Shown one piece after another: positions 8,011 to 17,565 of a stretch of DNA of 64,000 nucleotides. The stretch comes from Actinomadura barringtoniae (GTDB taxonomy: Bacteria; Actinomycetota; Actinomycetes; Streptosporangiales; Streptosporangiaceae): positions 248,001 through 312,000 of the forward strand of contig NZ_JAGEOJ010000005.1 of assembly GCF_017573505.1 (NCBI RefSeq), given 5' to 3'. Made by a program: the position numbers and the translations under genes. The notes under the pieces are model-generated. The model was not told where the DNA came from, did not search any database, and saw nothing but the letters and a program-made list of their open reading frames with translations. Positions within the stretch are counted from its first letter, which is position 1, and the number at the start of each line of letters is the position of its first letter.

Positions 8011-9183
8011 TTGGGAATCGATCTCGACAGAGTGCGGGCCGAGACGCCGGGCTGCCGCAGCGGCGTCGCCCACTTCAACAACGCCGGGTCCGCGCTGCCG
8101 CCGCAGGCCGTGATCGACGCGGTGAACGACCAGTTCCGGCTGGAGTCGACCATCGGCGGCTACGAGGCCGCCGAGGTGTCCGCGGACGCCGTCGAACGGT
8201 TCTACGACGCGATCGCGGGCCTCATCGGGGCGGGCCGCGACGAGATCGCCTACATCGAGAACGCCACCCGCGCCTGGGACATGGCCTTCTACGCGATCCC
8301 CTTCCGTACGGGCGACCGCATCCTGACCACCACCAGCGAGTACGCCAGCAACGCCATCGCCTACATCCAGATCGCCGCCGCGCGAGGCGTCAGCGTCGAG
8401 GTCGTCCCGGACGACGAGCACGGGACGATCTCCCTGGAGGCGCTGGAGGCCGAGCTCGCCAAGGGCGGCGTACGGCTGGTCGCGATCAACCACATCCCGA
8501 CCCACAACGGCCTGGTCAACCCCGCCGCCGAGGTCGGGCGGCTGGCCCGCGCGGCGGGCGCGCTCTACCTGCTGGACGCCTGCCAGTCGGTCGGTCAGCT
8601 TCCCGTGGACGTGAACGAGATCGGCTGCGACATGCTGTCGGCGACCGGCCGCAAGTTCCTGCGCGGGCCGCGCGGCACAGGCTTCCTCTACGTGCGGCGC
8701 GATGTGCTGCCCGGCCTGAAGCCGCCGTTCCTGGACCTGCTGTCGGCCGAGTGGACCGGCCGCGAGTCGTACGAGCTGCGCGACGACGCCCGCCGGTTCG
8801 AGACCTGGGAACGCTACGTCGCCGGGCAGATCGGCCTCGGCGTCGCCGCCGACTACGCCGTCCGGCTCGGGCTCGACGCCGTCCACGACCGCGTCGGCGG
8901 CCTGGCCGCCCGGCTGCGGGAGGCGCTGGCCGCCAAGCCCGGCGTCACGCTCCTGGACCGGGGCGCGCACAGGTCCGGTCTCGTCACGTTCACCCTGGCC
9001 GGCCACGAGTCGGCCGCGGTCAAGGCGGCGCTGCGCGAACACGGCGTCAACGTGAGCACGACCGACGGCTCCCACCAGCGCTTCGACGCCCACGCCGTGC
9101 CGTCGGCCGTCCGGGCCTCGCCGCACTACTACAACACCGAGGAGGAGGTGGAGCGCCTCGTGGCCGCGCTCCCCTCCCCCTGA
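8011..9183 (+). CDS. Class V aminotransferase-fold PLP enzyme (cysteine desulfurase/epimerase-like)
   Basis: A 390-residue PLP-dependent enzyme of the class V fold. It starts with AHFNNAGSALPP, the substrate-loop motif of this group, has YIENATRAWDMAFY and LDACQSVGQLPVDV (PLP-binding Asp), and the Schiff-base lysine is probably K215 in SATGRKFLRGPRG. Relatives include cysteine desulfurases, isopenicillin-N epimerase-like enzymes and sulfoxide lyases; the sequence does not decide among them. The TTG at 8011 is supported by GGGAGGT at about 7994-8000. It is divergent from the ABC exporter and is followed by 14-bp tandem repeats. Confidence 0.85.
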   Translation: MGIDLDRVRAETPGCRSGVAHFNNAGSALPPQAVIDAVNDQFRLESTIGGYEAAEVSADAVERFYDAIAGLIGAGRDEIAYIENATRAWDMAFYAIPFRTGDRILTTTSEYASNAIAYIQIAAARGVSVEVVPDDEHGTISLEALEAELAKGGVRLVAINHIPTHNGLVNPAAEVGRLARAAGALYLLDACQSVGQLPVDVNEIGCDMLSATGRKFLRGPRGTGFLYVRRDVLPGLKPPFLDLLSAEWTGRESYELRDDARRFETWERYVAGQIGLGVAADYAVRLGLDAVHDRVGGLAARLREALAAKPGVTLLDRGAHRSGLVTFTLAGHESAAVKAALREHGVNVSTTDGSHQRFDAHAVPSAVRASPHYYNTEEEVERLVAALPSP

Positions 9184-9223
9184 CGTCTCGTCCTCTGGTC
9201 GCTTTGTCGACTCTCGCTTTGTC

Positions 9224-9303
9224 TACTTGTCTTTGCCTACTTGTCTTTGCCTACTTGTCTTTGCCTACGTGTCTTTGCCTACGTGTCTTTGTCTACTTGT
9301 CGT
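9224..9303. repeat. 14-bp tandem repeat across the 3' end of the LCP gene
   Basis: Five full units of TACTTGTCTTTGCC or one-base variants begin at 9224, 9238, 9252, 9266 and 9280, with a partial sixth at 9294. The array runs into the last codons of the minus-strand LCP gene. Read on the minus strand each unit resembles GGCAAAGACAAGTA, so the terminal Asp-Lys-stop (GACAAGTAG) of that gene is duplicated several times. Confidence 0.9.
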
Positions 9304-10327
9304 TCCGGATCCGGGCGAAGAGAGAGGCGGCCGACGGGGCCAGCGCCAGCCGGTTCGGGTCGGTGGAGTCGGGCTTCACCGGCACGACCGAGTAGCCGAC
9401 CTGGTCAGGCCCGGTGTGTTCGAGGCTCTTGGCGATGGTCTGCATCGCCTTGAGGTCCAGCCCCTTCCAGGTCCGCACGGCCTCGGAGGTCGCCTTGATG
9501 AAGGCGGCCAGGCGCACCGGGTTCCTCAGTTTCAGGTCGTTGGCCTTTCTGACCATCCCCGAGATCAGGTTCTGCTGGCGCCGGACCCGGTCCAGGTCCG
9601 AGCCGTCCCCGATCCCGTGCCGCGCGCGGGCGTAGGCGAGCGCGGCGGTGCCGTTGAGGCTGTGACGGCCCACCGTCAGCTTGAGTCCCGGCACGTCCAC
9701 CGCCTGCGGGACGACCAGTTCGATCCCACCGAGCGCGTTCACCATCTTCGTGAATCCGCCGAAGTCGATCGACAACGCGTGGTCCAGGCGGACATCGGTC
9801 ATGGACTCGACGCTCTCGGCCGCGCAGGACAGGCCGCCCGTGGCGAACGCGCTGTTGATGATGTCCCGCCGGCCCGGAGCCGCCTTCCCCGACGGGGTCT
9901 TGCAGGACGGGACGTCGGTCATCACGTCTCGCGGGATGCTGACGACGTTCACCCGCTTGCGGTCGCCGGACAGGTGCAGCAGGACGATGCTGTCCGAACG
10001 GGCCTCGGAGTCGCCCCTGCGGGCATCCGAGCCCAGGACCAGGATGTTGATCGGCTTGCCCGGCTTCATCGGCCCGGGACCCGCGTTCAGCGGCCCGCCG
10101 CCCTTGCTCGACCCGCCGGCCTGCAGCAGCACGGTCGGAACGAGGATGAGCGCGGCGGTGACGGCGGCGGCCGTCGCGATCAGGATCCAGCGTCGGGGGC
10201 GCCGCCGGGCGCGCCTTCCGGCTCCGTTCGCGGCGTCGGTCAGGAGGTGGCGCTGCCGTACGAGCGACGCGGGCGGCTCGTGCTCCAGGCTCTGCCCGAG
10301 GTCGCGGAGCAGGTTCAGGTCGTCCAT
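9293..10327 (-). CDS. LytR-CpsA-Psr (LCP) family cell-wall glycopolymer ligase
   Basis: A 344-residue protein with a cytoplasmic ~45-residue N-terminus, one membrane helix (WILIATAAAVTAALILVPTVLL, about residues 46-67), then an extracellular LCP domain. Diagnostic LCP motifs are ILVLGSDARRGD, ARSDSIVLLHL, VVSIPRDV, AYARARHG and DLDRVRRQQ, which hold the Asp/Arg residues binding the lipid pyrophosphate. LCP enzymes attach wall polymers or polysaccharides to peptidoglycan. The start ATG follows GAGGAGGAG located inside the upstream sigma gene's last codons (1-nt gap), so the two are coupled. The N-terminal MDDLNLLRDLGQSL-type segment resembles small membrane proteins (CU044_5270-like) paired with sigma factors. 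Confidence 0.9.
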   Translation of the reverse strand: MDDLNLLRDLGQSLEHEPPASLVRQRHLLTDAANGAGRRARRRPRRWILIATAAAVTAALILVPTVLLQAGGSSKGGGPLNAGPGPMKPGKPINILVLGSDARRGDSEARSDSIVLLHLSGDRKRVNVVSIPRDVMTDVPSCKTPSGKAAPGRRDIINSAFATGGLSCAAESVESMTDVRLDHALSIDFGGFTKMVNALGGIELVVPQAVDVPGLKLTVGRHSLNGTAALAYARARHGIGDGSDLDRVRRQQNLISGMVRKANDLKLRNPVRLAAFIKATSEAVRTWKGLDLKAMQTIAKSLEHTGPDQVGYSVVPVKPDSTDPNRLALAPSAASLFARIRNDK

Positions 10328-10328
10328 G

Positions 10329-11015
10329 TCACTCCTCCTCGTGCATCGGGTTGGTGTCGCCGAGCGCGGCGCGGACCTTGCGGCGGGCCCTGTTGAGGCG
10401 TGAACGGACGGTGCCGACGGGGATGTCGAGCGCCCGCGCCACCTCCTCGTACGCCAGATCGCCCCAGGCGACCAGCAGCAGGACGTCCAGGTCGCGTCGC
10501 GGCAGGCCCGCCAGCGCCTCGGCCAGCGCCGGGCGGGCGGCCGTCGCGGTCACCCCGGCCGCGACCATGTCGGCGGGGCCCTCGACCGGGCCGTCCACGG
10601 GGCTGCGGCGCAGCGCCCGGTAGCGCGCGGCCTCGGCCCGGTGATGCCGGGAGATCAACTTGGTGATGATGCCGAACAGCCAGGGCCTGGCGTCGTGGTG
10701 AGCCAGGTCGTAGCGGTCCCGGCGGCTGAAGGCGACCAGGAACGTCTCGCCGACCATGTCCTCGGCCGCCTCGGGGCCGAGCCGCCGCGAGACGTACCGG
10801 TAAAGCATCCCCGAGTAGCGGTCGAAGAGCGCCGCGAACACCTCCGGATCGGTCCGCGAACGCCGGATGAGGTCGGCGTCGCCGACCTGCACGTTCGGTC
10901 TTTCGCGACCGGCGGGGGCACCCGGGGCTCCTATGGCGGCGCCTGGGGTGCCGGCAGGGGCACCCGGGGCGCCGGCCTGGGGACCGGCGGGGTATGCGGT
11001 CATCGGGGACACCAT
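10329..11015 (-). CDS. ECF-type RNA polymerase sigma factor
   Basis: A 228-residue sigma factor. After a Gly/Ala/Pro-rich leader of ~40 residues come region 2 (FAALFDRYSGMLYRYVSRRLG, then AEDMVGETFLVAFSRRDRYD, the -10 recognition helices) and region 4 (LPRRDLDVLLLVAWGDLAYEEVARAL then IPVGTVRSRLNRARRKVR). ATGs at 11015 and 11003 are both possible; neither has a clear ribosome-binding site, and the low-complexity leader makes the true start uncertain. It is transcribed together with the LCP gene, which suggests that it controls envelope genes, perhaps its own operon. Confidence 0.88.
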   Translation of the reverse strand: MVSPMTAYPAGPQAGAPGAPAGTPGAAIGAPGAPAGRERPNVQVGDADLIRRSRTDPEVFAALFDRYSGMLYRYVSRRLGPEAAEDMVGETFLVAFSRRDRYDLAHHDARPWLFGIITKLISRHHRAEAARYRALRRSPVDGPVEGPADMVAAGVTATAARPALAEALAGLPRRDLDVLLLVAWGDLAYEEVARALDIPVGTVRSRLNRARRKVRAALGDTNPMHEEE

Positions 11016-11171
11016 GGCATGAAGACCGGCCTTCTCGTTGGGCGGACTTGTCAGCGATGTATCACCACAAGTCCCCCAATGGGTTCACGGTCACCGCCAG
11101 ACCCTCCCGACTTGGCAAATTATCGGGCGCGGCGATGATCGGGACCGAGTGCCCCGGGAAGGACCCCAGGC

Positions 11172-12671
11172 ATGAACGGCAACGCCATGGGCAACGGCAC
11201 GGGCATGAGCGCAGGTGCGGGCGAGGGCGCAGGCATGAGCGCGAGTGCGGGCGCGGGTTCGGGTGATGGCAAGGGGAAGGGCGGCGGGCCGAAGGCGGAC
11301 GCGCTCGTTCTCTTCGGCATCACCGGCGACCTGGCCAAGAAGATGCTGCTGCCCGCCCTCTACCGGCTGACCGCGCGCGGAGAGCTGAACGTGCCCGTGA
11401 TCGGTGTGGCCAAGTCGGACTGGGACGACGAGGCGCTGCGTTCCCACGCGCGCGAGGCGATCGCCGATGTCTACGAGGTGGACGACGAGGTCTTCGGGCG
11501 GCTGGCGGACAAGCTCAGCATCGAGACCGGCGACTACACCGACGGCGCCACGTTCTCCCGCCTGCGCGACCGGGTCCGCGACCACGGGTTCCTGTCGCAC
11601 TACCTGGCGATCCCGCCGTCGCTGTTCGCGACCGTGGCCGAGGGGCTGGCGGGCGTCGGGCTGAACGAGAACGCGCGGCTGGTCGTGGAGAAGCCGTTCG
11701 GGCACAACCTGGCCTCGGCCCGCGCGCTCAACGCCGAGCTGCAGAAATACTTCGACGAGGACCACCTGCTGCGGGTGGACCACTTCCTCGGCAGCGAGCC
11801 GGTCGACGGCCTGATGATCGCCCGCTTCGCCAACACGCTCCTCGAGCCGCTCTGGAACCGTTCCTACATCGACAACGTGCAGATCAGCCTGTCGGAGGAC
11901 TTCGACGTCGCCGACCGCGGCTCGTTCTACGACTCGGTCGGCGCGCTGCGCGACGTCGTCCAGAACCACCTGCTCCAGGTGCTCGCGTACCTGATCATGG
12001 AGCCGCCCTCCTCGCCCGACGCGCAGGCCTGGCTGAACGAGAAGCAGCGCGCGCTCAGCGCCGTCCGCGCCATCGACCCGGCGGACGTGGTGCGCGGGCA
12101 GTACGAGGGATACCTCGGCGTCGAGGGCGTGAAGCCGGGCTCCACCACCGAGACGTTCATCGCCCTGAAGCTGCTCATCGACAACTGGCGCTGGGCGGGC
12201 GTGCCGTTCTACATCCGTTCCGGCAAGTGCATGTCGGTCTCGTCCACCGAGGTGATCGTCGAGCTGCGCCGCCCGCCGGTCACGCTCTTCAAGACCGCCG
12301 AGGGCGAGGCGCCGCCCAACCTGCTGCGGTTCCGGATGGAGCCCAAGGCCGGCATGACGTTCGACCTGCTGGTCGAGCAGCCCGGCAACGAGGACAAGCC
12401 CGTTCCGGTGCCGCTGTCGGTGGACTTCTCCACCGTGCTCGGCCCCGGCGAGATGCCCTACGAGCACATCCTGAGCGGCGCGATCTCCGGCAACCCGGAA
12501 CTGTTCACGCGGTTCGACCTGGTCGAGGAGTCCTGGCGGATCGTCGAGCCGATCCTGGACCCGCCCGAGACGCCCGAGCCGTACGCGGTCGGCACCGACG
12601 GGCCCGCCCCCGCCGAGACGCTGCCCGGTTCGAACGGCTGGCACGTCCTGGAGGGCGTCCGCGAGCGATGA
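11172..12671 (+). CDS. zwf: Glucose-6-phosphate dehydrogenase
   Basis: 499 residues. From residue ~42 it follows the G6PD family: ALVLFGITGDLAKKMLLPALY (NADP-binding Rossmann motif), VEKPFGHN, the substrate/catalytic RVDHFLGSEPV (H204), and PFYIRSGKCM. It oxidises glucose 6-phosphate to the lactone in the cytoplasm, feeding the pentose phosphate route and NADPH. Residues 1-38 are an extra Met/Gly/Ser/Ala-rich tract (MSAGAGEGAGMSASAG) not part of the conserved enzyme. It contains several possible later starts, so translation could begin closer to the core. GGGAAGGAC precedes the ATG at 11172. The next gene overlaps by 4 bp. Confidence 0.93.
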   Translation: MNGNAMGNGTGMSAGAGEGAGMSASAGAGSGDGKGKGGGPKADALVLFGITGDLAKKMLLPALYRLTARGELNVPVIGVAKSDWDDEALRSHAREAIADVYEVDDEVFGRLADKLSIETGDYTDGATFSRLRDRVRDHGFLSHYLAIPPSLFATVAEGLAGVGLNENARLVVEKPFGHNLASARALNAELQKYFDEDHLLRVDHFLGSEPVDGLMIARFANTLLEPLWNRSYIDNVQISLSEDFDVADRGSFYDSVGALRDVVQNHLLQVLAYLIMEPPSSPDAQAWLNEKQRALSAVRAIDPADVVRGQYEGYLGVEGVKPGSTTETFIALKLLIDNWRWAGVPFYIRSGKCMSVSSTEVIVELRRPPVTLFKTAEGEAPPNLLRFRMEPKAGMTFDLLVEQPGNEDKPVPVPLSVDFSTVLGPGEMPYEHILSGAISGNPELFTRFDLVEESWRIVEPILDPPETPEPYAVGTDGPAPAETLPGSNGWHVLEGVRER

Positions 12672-13450
12672 GCACGGTCCTCGCGGCCAGCCTGATCCTG
12701 TTCGCCTCCGGCGCGGCCGCGGTCCTGCTGGCCCTGCTCTCCGACCGGTTCGTTCCGCTGAGCCTGCGCAGGGACCTCGGGCGGTACGGCGGCATGGTGT
12801 CGGTGATCGCGCTCGGTCTGTTCACGCTGACCGTGGCGACGGTCGTGACGTTCGCCTGGCTCGATCTGGCGGCCGGGCAGCGTTCCTCGTCCAGGGAGGC
12901 CACCGCGCTGACCGAGGTCTATTGGTACGCGCATTCGGTCGGCGGTAAGGAGGGTCTGGAGCTTCAGGTGCTGCTGCGCGACTACACCACCCAGGTGATC
13001 AACGCGGAGTGGCCGTTCATGGCGTCCTCCGGCGAGCTCACCGACCGGGGCTGGAACCTCGCCGACCGGATCCGCCTCGACCTGGAGAAGATCGAACCGA
13101 AGCCCGACGGGCCGACAGTGCGCTACTCCGCGGCGCTGCAGAGCGTCTCCGACCTGTTCATCGGCCGCCGCGAACGGGAGGCGCTGGTCGACTCGCGCGC
13201 CCCGGCCCTGCTGTGGGTCGCGGTCGTCCTCAGTGCGCTCGTGGTCGTCCTGCTGCCCGTCGTCAGGGGAAATCCGCGACCGGCCACCCGAGCCGTCCTG
13301 GCCTTCGTCGCGGCCGCCTCCGTGGCCTTCGTGATCTTCCTGCTCTACCAGCTCAACGGCCCCTTCTCGGGGGCGATCAAGGTAGATCCCACCGCCTTCC
13401 GGTGGGCCGCCCAGGGTTACGACGACATCGACGCCCAATGGAAGCCTTGA
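12668..13450 (+). CDS. DUF4239 (bestrophin-like) membrane protein
   Basis: A 260-residue membrane protein with two N-terminal hydrophobic segments (about residues 4-23 and 41-66), a central soluble region with YWYAHSVGG and the arginine-rich RDYTTQVI, and two C-terminal segments (about residues 180-200 and 208-229). This layout matches the DUF4239 family, whose function is not established. The ATG at 12668 overlaps the zwf stop (ATGA), so it is co-translated with zwf. The association with central metabolism may be incidental. Confidence 0.75.
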   Translation: MSTVLAASLILFASGAAAVLLALLSDRFVPLSLRRDLGRYGGMVSVIALGLFTLTVATVVTFAWLDLAAGQRSSSREATALTEVYWYAHSVGGKEGLELQVLLRDYTTQVINAEWPFMASSGELTDRGWNLADRIRLDLEKIEPKPDGPTVRYSAALQSVSDLFIGRREREALVDSRAPALLWVAVVLSALVVVLLPVVRGNPRPATRAVLAFVAAASVAFVIFLLYQLNGPFSGAIKVDPTAFRWAAQGYDDIDAQWKP

Positions 13451-13564
13451 TCACTAATTCATCTCAAAGTGAACCTTCCGACTAAACTGCGCATCCTCAA
13501 AGGTGCACGGGGGTTGCCGGCGAGGCCGCTGCGCGTGTCGAGGACATCACGAGGAGGTCGCGCG

Positions 13565-16183
13565 GTGAACGAGCCGGAGTCCGGCAAGACGACCGACCCC
13601 ACGGACGACTCCGTGGAGGCCGAAGGCCAGACCCGCACGCCCACCGCGGAGTTCGCGCTCCCGCCCACGGAGAGCGTGTCCGAGGCGCTGAACGGCGCTG
13701 CCGAAGCTTCTGAGGACGAGGCCGACACTGAGTCCGCGGCCGGGGCCGGGGCTGAGTCCGGGGCCAGAGCCGGGGCTGAGTCCGGGGCCAGAGCCGGGGC
13801 TGAGTCCGGGGCCGGGGCCAGGGCCGGGGCCGGGGCTGAGTCCGGGGTCGGGGCCGGGGCCGACGAGGTTGCGGCCTCTGAGAGCGCCGCGGAGCCCGAA
13901 AAGCCCGCAGCCGCCAAGCCTGCGGCGTCCGCAACGCCCGCTGCGCCTGCTTCGCCCGCGGAACCTGCTGCGAAGCCCGCCGCCGAGCCTGTGAAGCCCG
14001 CTGGGCCCTCAGCGCCCGCCTGGCCGCCGCCCGCCGACCCACGCTCCGCCTCTCCCGCCGCAGACAAGCCCACCGACTCCGAGGACCAGGCCGAGGCTGA
14101 GGAGCCCGAGCCGAAGCCGGAGCCGGCGCCGGAACCCAAGGCGGAAGCCAAGCCCGAGCCGGCGCCACAGCCCGAACCGGAGCCTGAGGCGGAAGCCGAG
14201 CCGGAGGCCGAAGCCGCAGCTGAGGTCACTCCCGAGCCGGAACCAGAACCCGAGCCCGAGGCGAAGACCGAACCCGCGCCCGAGCCCGAGCCCACTCCAG
14301 AACCGGAGCCCGAGCCCGCACCCGAGCCGGTGGCCCAGGCCGTTCCGAAGCCGGAACCCAAGCCGGAACCTGAGCCGGAGCCCGAACCAGCGCCGAAGCC
14401 GGAACCGACGCCGGAGCACGAGGCCCGCCCGCACGCCACGCGCGAAGAGCAGTTGCCCACGGCCACGACCACCGACTGGGGGCAGCCGCCGCAACCGCCG
14501 GAGCAGCCACAGCCTCCGCGGCCTGAGCCGCAGCAGCCGTCGCGGAGCGCGCACCCCACGGTCGAGGACACGGTCGTGGATCCGGCCTGGCGGGCCGCGT
14601 CGAGCTCGACGGTCGATGATCATGCGCCGCAGTCCCTGGGCCTGCCTCCGGGCTGGTCACCCGAGGTCCAGCACACGGTCGAGGAGCAGCGTCCGCCGTC
14701 GTCGACCGGCTCGGGCCAGTGGAGCACGCCCTGGACCGGCGATCAGCAGACCCAGCAGCCGCCGCCTCAGCAATACGAGCAGTACGAACAGCCCCAGCAG
14801 TACGAGCAGCCTCAGTACGAGCAGCCTCAGTACGAGCAGCAGCATCAGCAGTACGAGCAACCCCAGCAATATGAGCAGTACGAGCAGCCTCAGCAATACG
14901 AGCAGTATGAGCAGTACGAGCACGCGGCCCAGCAGGAGCAGCAGCAGGCGCCCGTACTGCCGCAGCCGACGGCTCAGGTCGAGCCGAAGAAGAAGCGCAA
15001 GCGCGGCTGGCTGATCGGCGCCGCGGTCCTCGTCGTCCTCCTGGCGGGGGCCGTCGCGGGCCAGCTTCTGCGGCCCGTACCGGACCCGACCATGCGGCTG
15101 ACGGTCGCATCGACCCACACGTTCGCCGGGAGCAAGCCCGCCCTGCCGTTCCCCGTGCAGGGGCAGTCGGCCATCTGGGTGGACGGCCTGGGAACCATGG
15201 GCTCGTCGGGCCCGACGACGCCGACGCCCACGGCGAGCGTGGCCAAGACGATGACCGCGTACGTCTACCTGCGCAGCCATCCGTTGCAGAACGGCCAGCC
15301 GGGCCCCACGCTCACCGTCTCGCCCGAGGGCGTCGCCCAGATCCCCGCGCGGCAGCGGCGAGGAGAGTCTCTGCTGGGCATCACCGCAAACCAGCGTCTC
15401 ACCGAGCGCAAGGCCCTCGAGGCCCTGATGATCATCTCCGCGAACGACCTGGCGCACGAGCTGGCCAAGTGGGACGCGGGCACCGAGCAGGCGTTCGTCG
15501 CGAAGATGAACGCGACGGCCAAGTCCCTCGGCATGAGCAACACCGTCTACACCGACCCGAGCGGCTACGACGCGCGAACCGTCAGCACGGCGGCCGACCA
15601 GGTGAAGCTGCTGCGCGCGGCCATGAAGATCCCCGCGTTCGCCGAGACCGTGAACAAGCCCGCGTACATCCCGGACGGTCCCGGCGAGACCAGGCACGGC
15701 GGCAACATCCTGCTCGGCCAGCTCGGCGTCGTCGGCGGCAAGACCGGCTACACCGACAAGGCCGGCGGCAACTACATCTTCGCGGCCCGCAAGGCCGTCG
15801 GCGGCGTCAACACCCTGATCGTGGGCGCCGTGATGGGCCAGCACTCGCCGAGCGCGGTGGGCGCGATCGACGTGGCCAAGCGGCTGGTCGCGGGCGCCGA
15901 AACCGCCCTGCAACCCGTCACCATCGCCAAACCCGGACAGAAGGTCGGCGAGGTCGACGACGGCCTGGGCAAGACCACGGCGGTGACCGTGAAATCGCCC
16001 GTGACGGTGATCGGATGGCCCGGTCTCACCGTCCCGGTCAAGGTCATCGGCGACGCCCCACACCAGGCCGCGCAGGGCGAACGAGTCGGCACCGTGAGCA
16101 CAGGCGCCGGCAAGGTCCCGCTGGTCCTGGAGACCGCCCTAGAGAAGCCCGCGCTCACCGCCAGGCTGATCCGCCTCCAGTAA
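13565..16183 (+). CDS. D-alanyl-D-alanine carboxypeptidase with very long low-complexity cytoplasmic domain
   Basis: 872 residues. Residues 1 to ~475 are low complexity: Ala/Gly/Glu repeats, a Glu-Pro tract (PEPEPEPE), then a Gln/Tyr/Glu tract (EQPQQYEQ). A Lys/Arg patch precedes one membrane helix ([19 protein letters not shown], ~482-500), then an extracellular S11 peptidase with SxxK at S558-K561, SxN at S625-N627 and KTG at K726-G728. Such enzymes trim the terminal D-Ala of stem peptides. GTG at 13565 follows GAGGAGG (13551-13557), which is why I do not use the open frame further upstream. The usual family length is 400-450 residues, so the N-terminus doubles the protein. Its acidic repeats may contact ribosomes, DNA or divisome partners; that is speculation. 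Confidence 0.9.
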   Translation: MNEPESGKTTDPTDDSVEAEGQTRTPTAEFALPPTESVSEALNGAAEASEDEADTESAAGAGAESGARAGAESGARAGAESGAGARAGAGAESGVGAGADEVAASESAAEPEKPAAAKPAASATPAAPASPAEPAAKPAAEPVKPAGPSAPAWPPPADPRSASPAADKPTDSEDQAEAEEPEPKPEPAPEPKAEAKPEPAPQPEPEPEAEAEPEAEAAAEVTPEPEPEPEPEAKTEPAPEPEPTPEPEPEPAPEPVAQAVPKPEPKPEPEPEPEPAPKPEPTPEHEARPHATREEQLPTATTTDWGQPPQPPEQPQPPRPEPQQPSRSAHPTVEDTVVDPAWRAASSSTVDDHAPQSLGLPPGWSPEVQHTVEEQRPPSSTGSGQWSTPWTGDQQTQQPPPQQYEQYEQPQQYEQPQYEQPQYEQQHQQYEQPQQYEQYEQPQQYEQYEQYEHAAQQEQQQAPVLPQPTAQVEPKKKRKRGWLIGAAVLVVLLAGAVAGQLLRPVPDPTMRLTVASTHTFAGSKPALPFPVQGQSAIWVDGLGTMGSSGPTTPTPTASVAKTMTAYVYLRSHPLQNGQPGPTLTVSPEGVAQIPARQRRGESLLGITANQRLTERKALEALMIISANDLAHELAKWDAGTEQAFVAKMNATAKSLGMSNTVYTDPSGYDARTVSTAADQVKLLRAAMKIPAFAETVNKPAYIPDGPGETRHGGNILLGQLGVVGGKTGYTDKAGGNYIFAARKAVGGVNTLIVGAVMGQHSPSAVGAIDVAKRLVAGAETALQPVTIAKPGQKVGEVDDGLGKTTAVTVKSPVTVIGWPGLTVPVKVIGDAPHQAAQGERVGTVSTGAGKVPLVLETALEKPALTARLIRLQ
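14768..14930 (+). repeat. In-frame minisatellite encoding Gln/Tyr/Glu repeats
   Basis: Within the carboxypeptidase gene, CAGTACGAGCAGCCT-like units (15 bp or multiples of 3) recur about ten times, encoding YEQPQ-type repeats. A second in-frame expansion, made of GGGGCCGGGGCTGAGTCC-type units, lies at about 13740-13860 and encodes Gly-Ala-Glu-Ser repeats. Confidence 0.85.
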
Positions 16184-16190
16184 CGCTGGG

Positions 16191-17435
16191 CTAGCCGGCT
16201 CGGCTGATGGGGATGACCTCGGCGGAACGGTCCTCTGCCGGGGCGGTCAGCCACACGGTGAGCACCATCTCCATTTCGAGGCGCGTCTCCGGGTCGTAGA
16301 GGCGGTCGCCGAAGAGCTCCTCGAGCTGGTGCAGGCGGTAGCGCACGGTCTGCGGGTGAACGTGCAGCCGGGTCGCGACCTCCGTGGCGTTGAAGCCGCT
16401 CTGCAGGCAGGCGAGCAGTGTGCGCGCCAGGCGCTCGCGGTGGCGTGGCCGTACGTTCCGCAGCGGGGCGAGGCGCTGCTCGGCCACGGCCCGCACCAGC
16501 TCCTCGTCCTTGAAGACGACGAGGGTCGGCATGTGCTCGGCGCAGCGGATCAGGCGGTCGGACGGCAGGATGCCGCGACGTGCCAGCGGGAGCGCCTCGC
16601 GCGCCCAGCGCAGCGACTTGGCGGCGTCCTCGGTCCGTACGGTCGGGCCCATCGCGGCCACCCAGTTGCGCAGCGCCGAGTCCAGGACTCTCCCGCGCCC
16701 GGGCCCATCCGGGTCGGGAACGATCAGGCAGGGCTCGCGCCGGTTGACGTCGGCGAGGACGTCCGGCGGCAGCGAGGGGTGGGAGAACGGCTGCTGGCCC
16801 CGTTCATAGAGCACGACGGCCGCAACGGTCCTTGGCACGCGCCACTGGGCGAGCCGGGCCAGGTCGGCGATCGCCTGCTGGGACGCGGCGGGCTCGGCGA
16901 CCAGCATGTCCAGGAGCCGCCGGCGGCGGTGCTCCAGCTCGCCGGCCTCCTGCTCGCGCGCCTTGGTGTAGCCCTCGGTCGCGGCGCGCGCGATCTCGTC
17001 GAGGAAGGCGAATATCGCTTCGGCGATGCTGGCGAGCGTACGCCGCGAGACGTTCATCTTCTCCGACTCGGCGGCGAGGCGGCGCCAGGCCACCCGGGCG
17101 CCGAGGCGGAGCGTTCCCTGGAGGACGTCGAGGCTGCGCCCCTCGCGCGCCTCGGCGTGGCCGATCTCCCGGTAGACGGCGGCCACCGGCTCCCACGAGG
17201 CGTCCGGGTCGACGATCAGGTCGACGAACTGCCGCAGCGCGCCCTCCACGGCCAGCCGCACGAGCCGCGCGTACTCCTCGTCCTGCGGGCGGTCGTACTC
17301 GGGGATCCCCGCGAGGATCTCCTCGATCATCTCCTGGGCGAGCTCGCCGAGATGCGGACGGAACAGATCGGACAGTTCGCCGGGGACGCCGGCCCAGGGC
17401 TTCAAGGGGGAGCGTTCCTCGATCGACAGGGTCAC
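16191..17435 (-). CDS. PucR/CdaR-type transcriptional regulator
   Basis: A 414-residue regulator with a helical N-terminal half that carries no enzyme motif and the C-terminal helix-turn-helix typical of PucR proteins, FNATEVATRLHVHPQTVRYR followed by LHQLEELFGDRLYDPE. The central part (TVAAVVLYERG to PTLVVFKDEE) corresponds to the family's GGDEF-like ligand domain. GTG at 17444 is open, but the GTG at 17435 has GGAGG eight bases upstream, so I chose that. The target is unknown. It converges on the carboxypeptidase gene with a 7-bp gap and no visible terminator. Confidence 0.85.
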   Translation of the reverse strand: MTLSIEERSPLKPWAGVPGELSDLFRPHLGELAQEMIEEILAGIPEYDRPQDEEYARLVRLAVEGALRQFVDLIVDPDASWEPVAAVYREIGHAEAREGRSLDVLQGTLRLGARVAWRRLAAESEKMNVSRRTLASIAEAIFAFLDEIARAATEGYTKAREQEAGELEHRRRRLLDMLVAEPAASQQAIADLARLAQWRVPRTVAAVVLYERGQQPFSHPSLPPDVLADVNRREPCLIVPDPDGPGRGRVLDSALRNWVAAMGPTVRTEDAAKSLRWAREALPLARRGILPSDRLIRCAEHMPTLVVFKDEELVRAVAEQRLAPLRNVRPRHRERLARTLLACLQSGFNATEVATRLHVHPQTVRYRLHQLEELFGDRLYDPETRLEMEMVLTVWLTAPAEDRSAEVIPISRAG

Positions 17436-17565
17436 TTCTCGCACCTCCAGGCCCCGCTTCGTTTACCGAGGCGACTTGAAGGTAACCGGCCCGTGACTCA
17501 GAAGACTTCACCGGAAGCGAAGCAATGACCCCGTCCGATTGTCATGCGGCTGACAACCGGCGCGT

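Noticed and set aside
9224..9303. Possible CRISPR array
   Set aside because: The 14-bp units are directly joined without spacers and no cas genes are present; it is a simple tandem repeat.
17539..17556. Inverted repeat TTGTCA-N6-TGACAA before the PucR gene
   Set aside because: It could be an operator, but 6-bp arms occur by chance and no promoter elements of good quality are placed around it.
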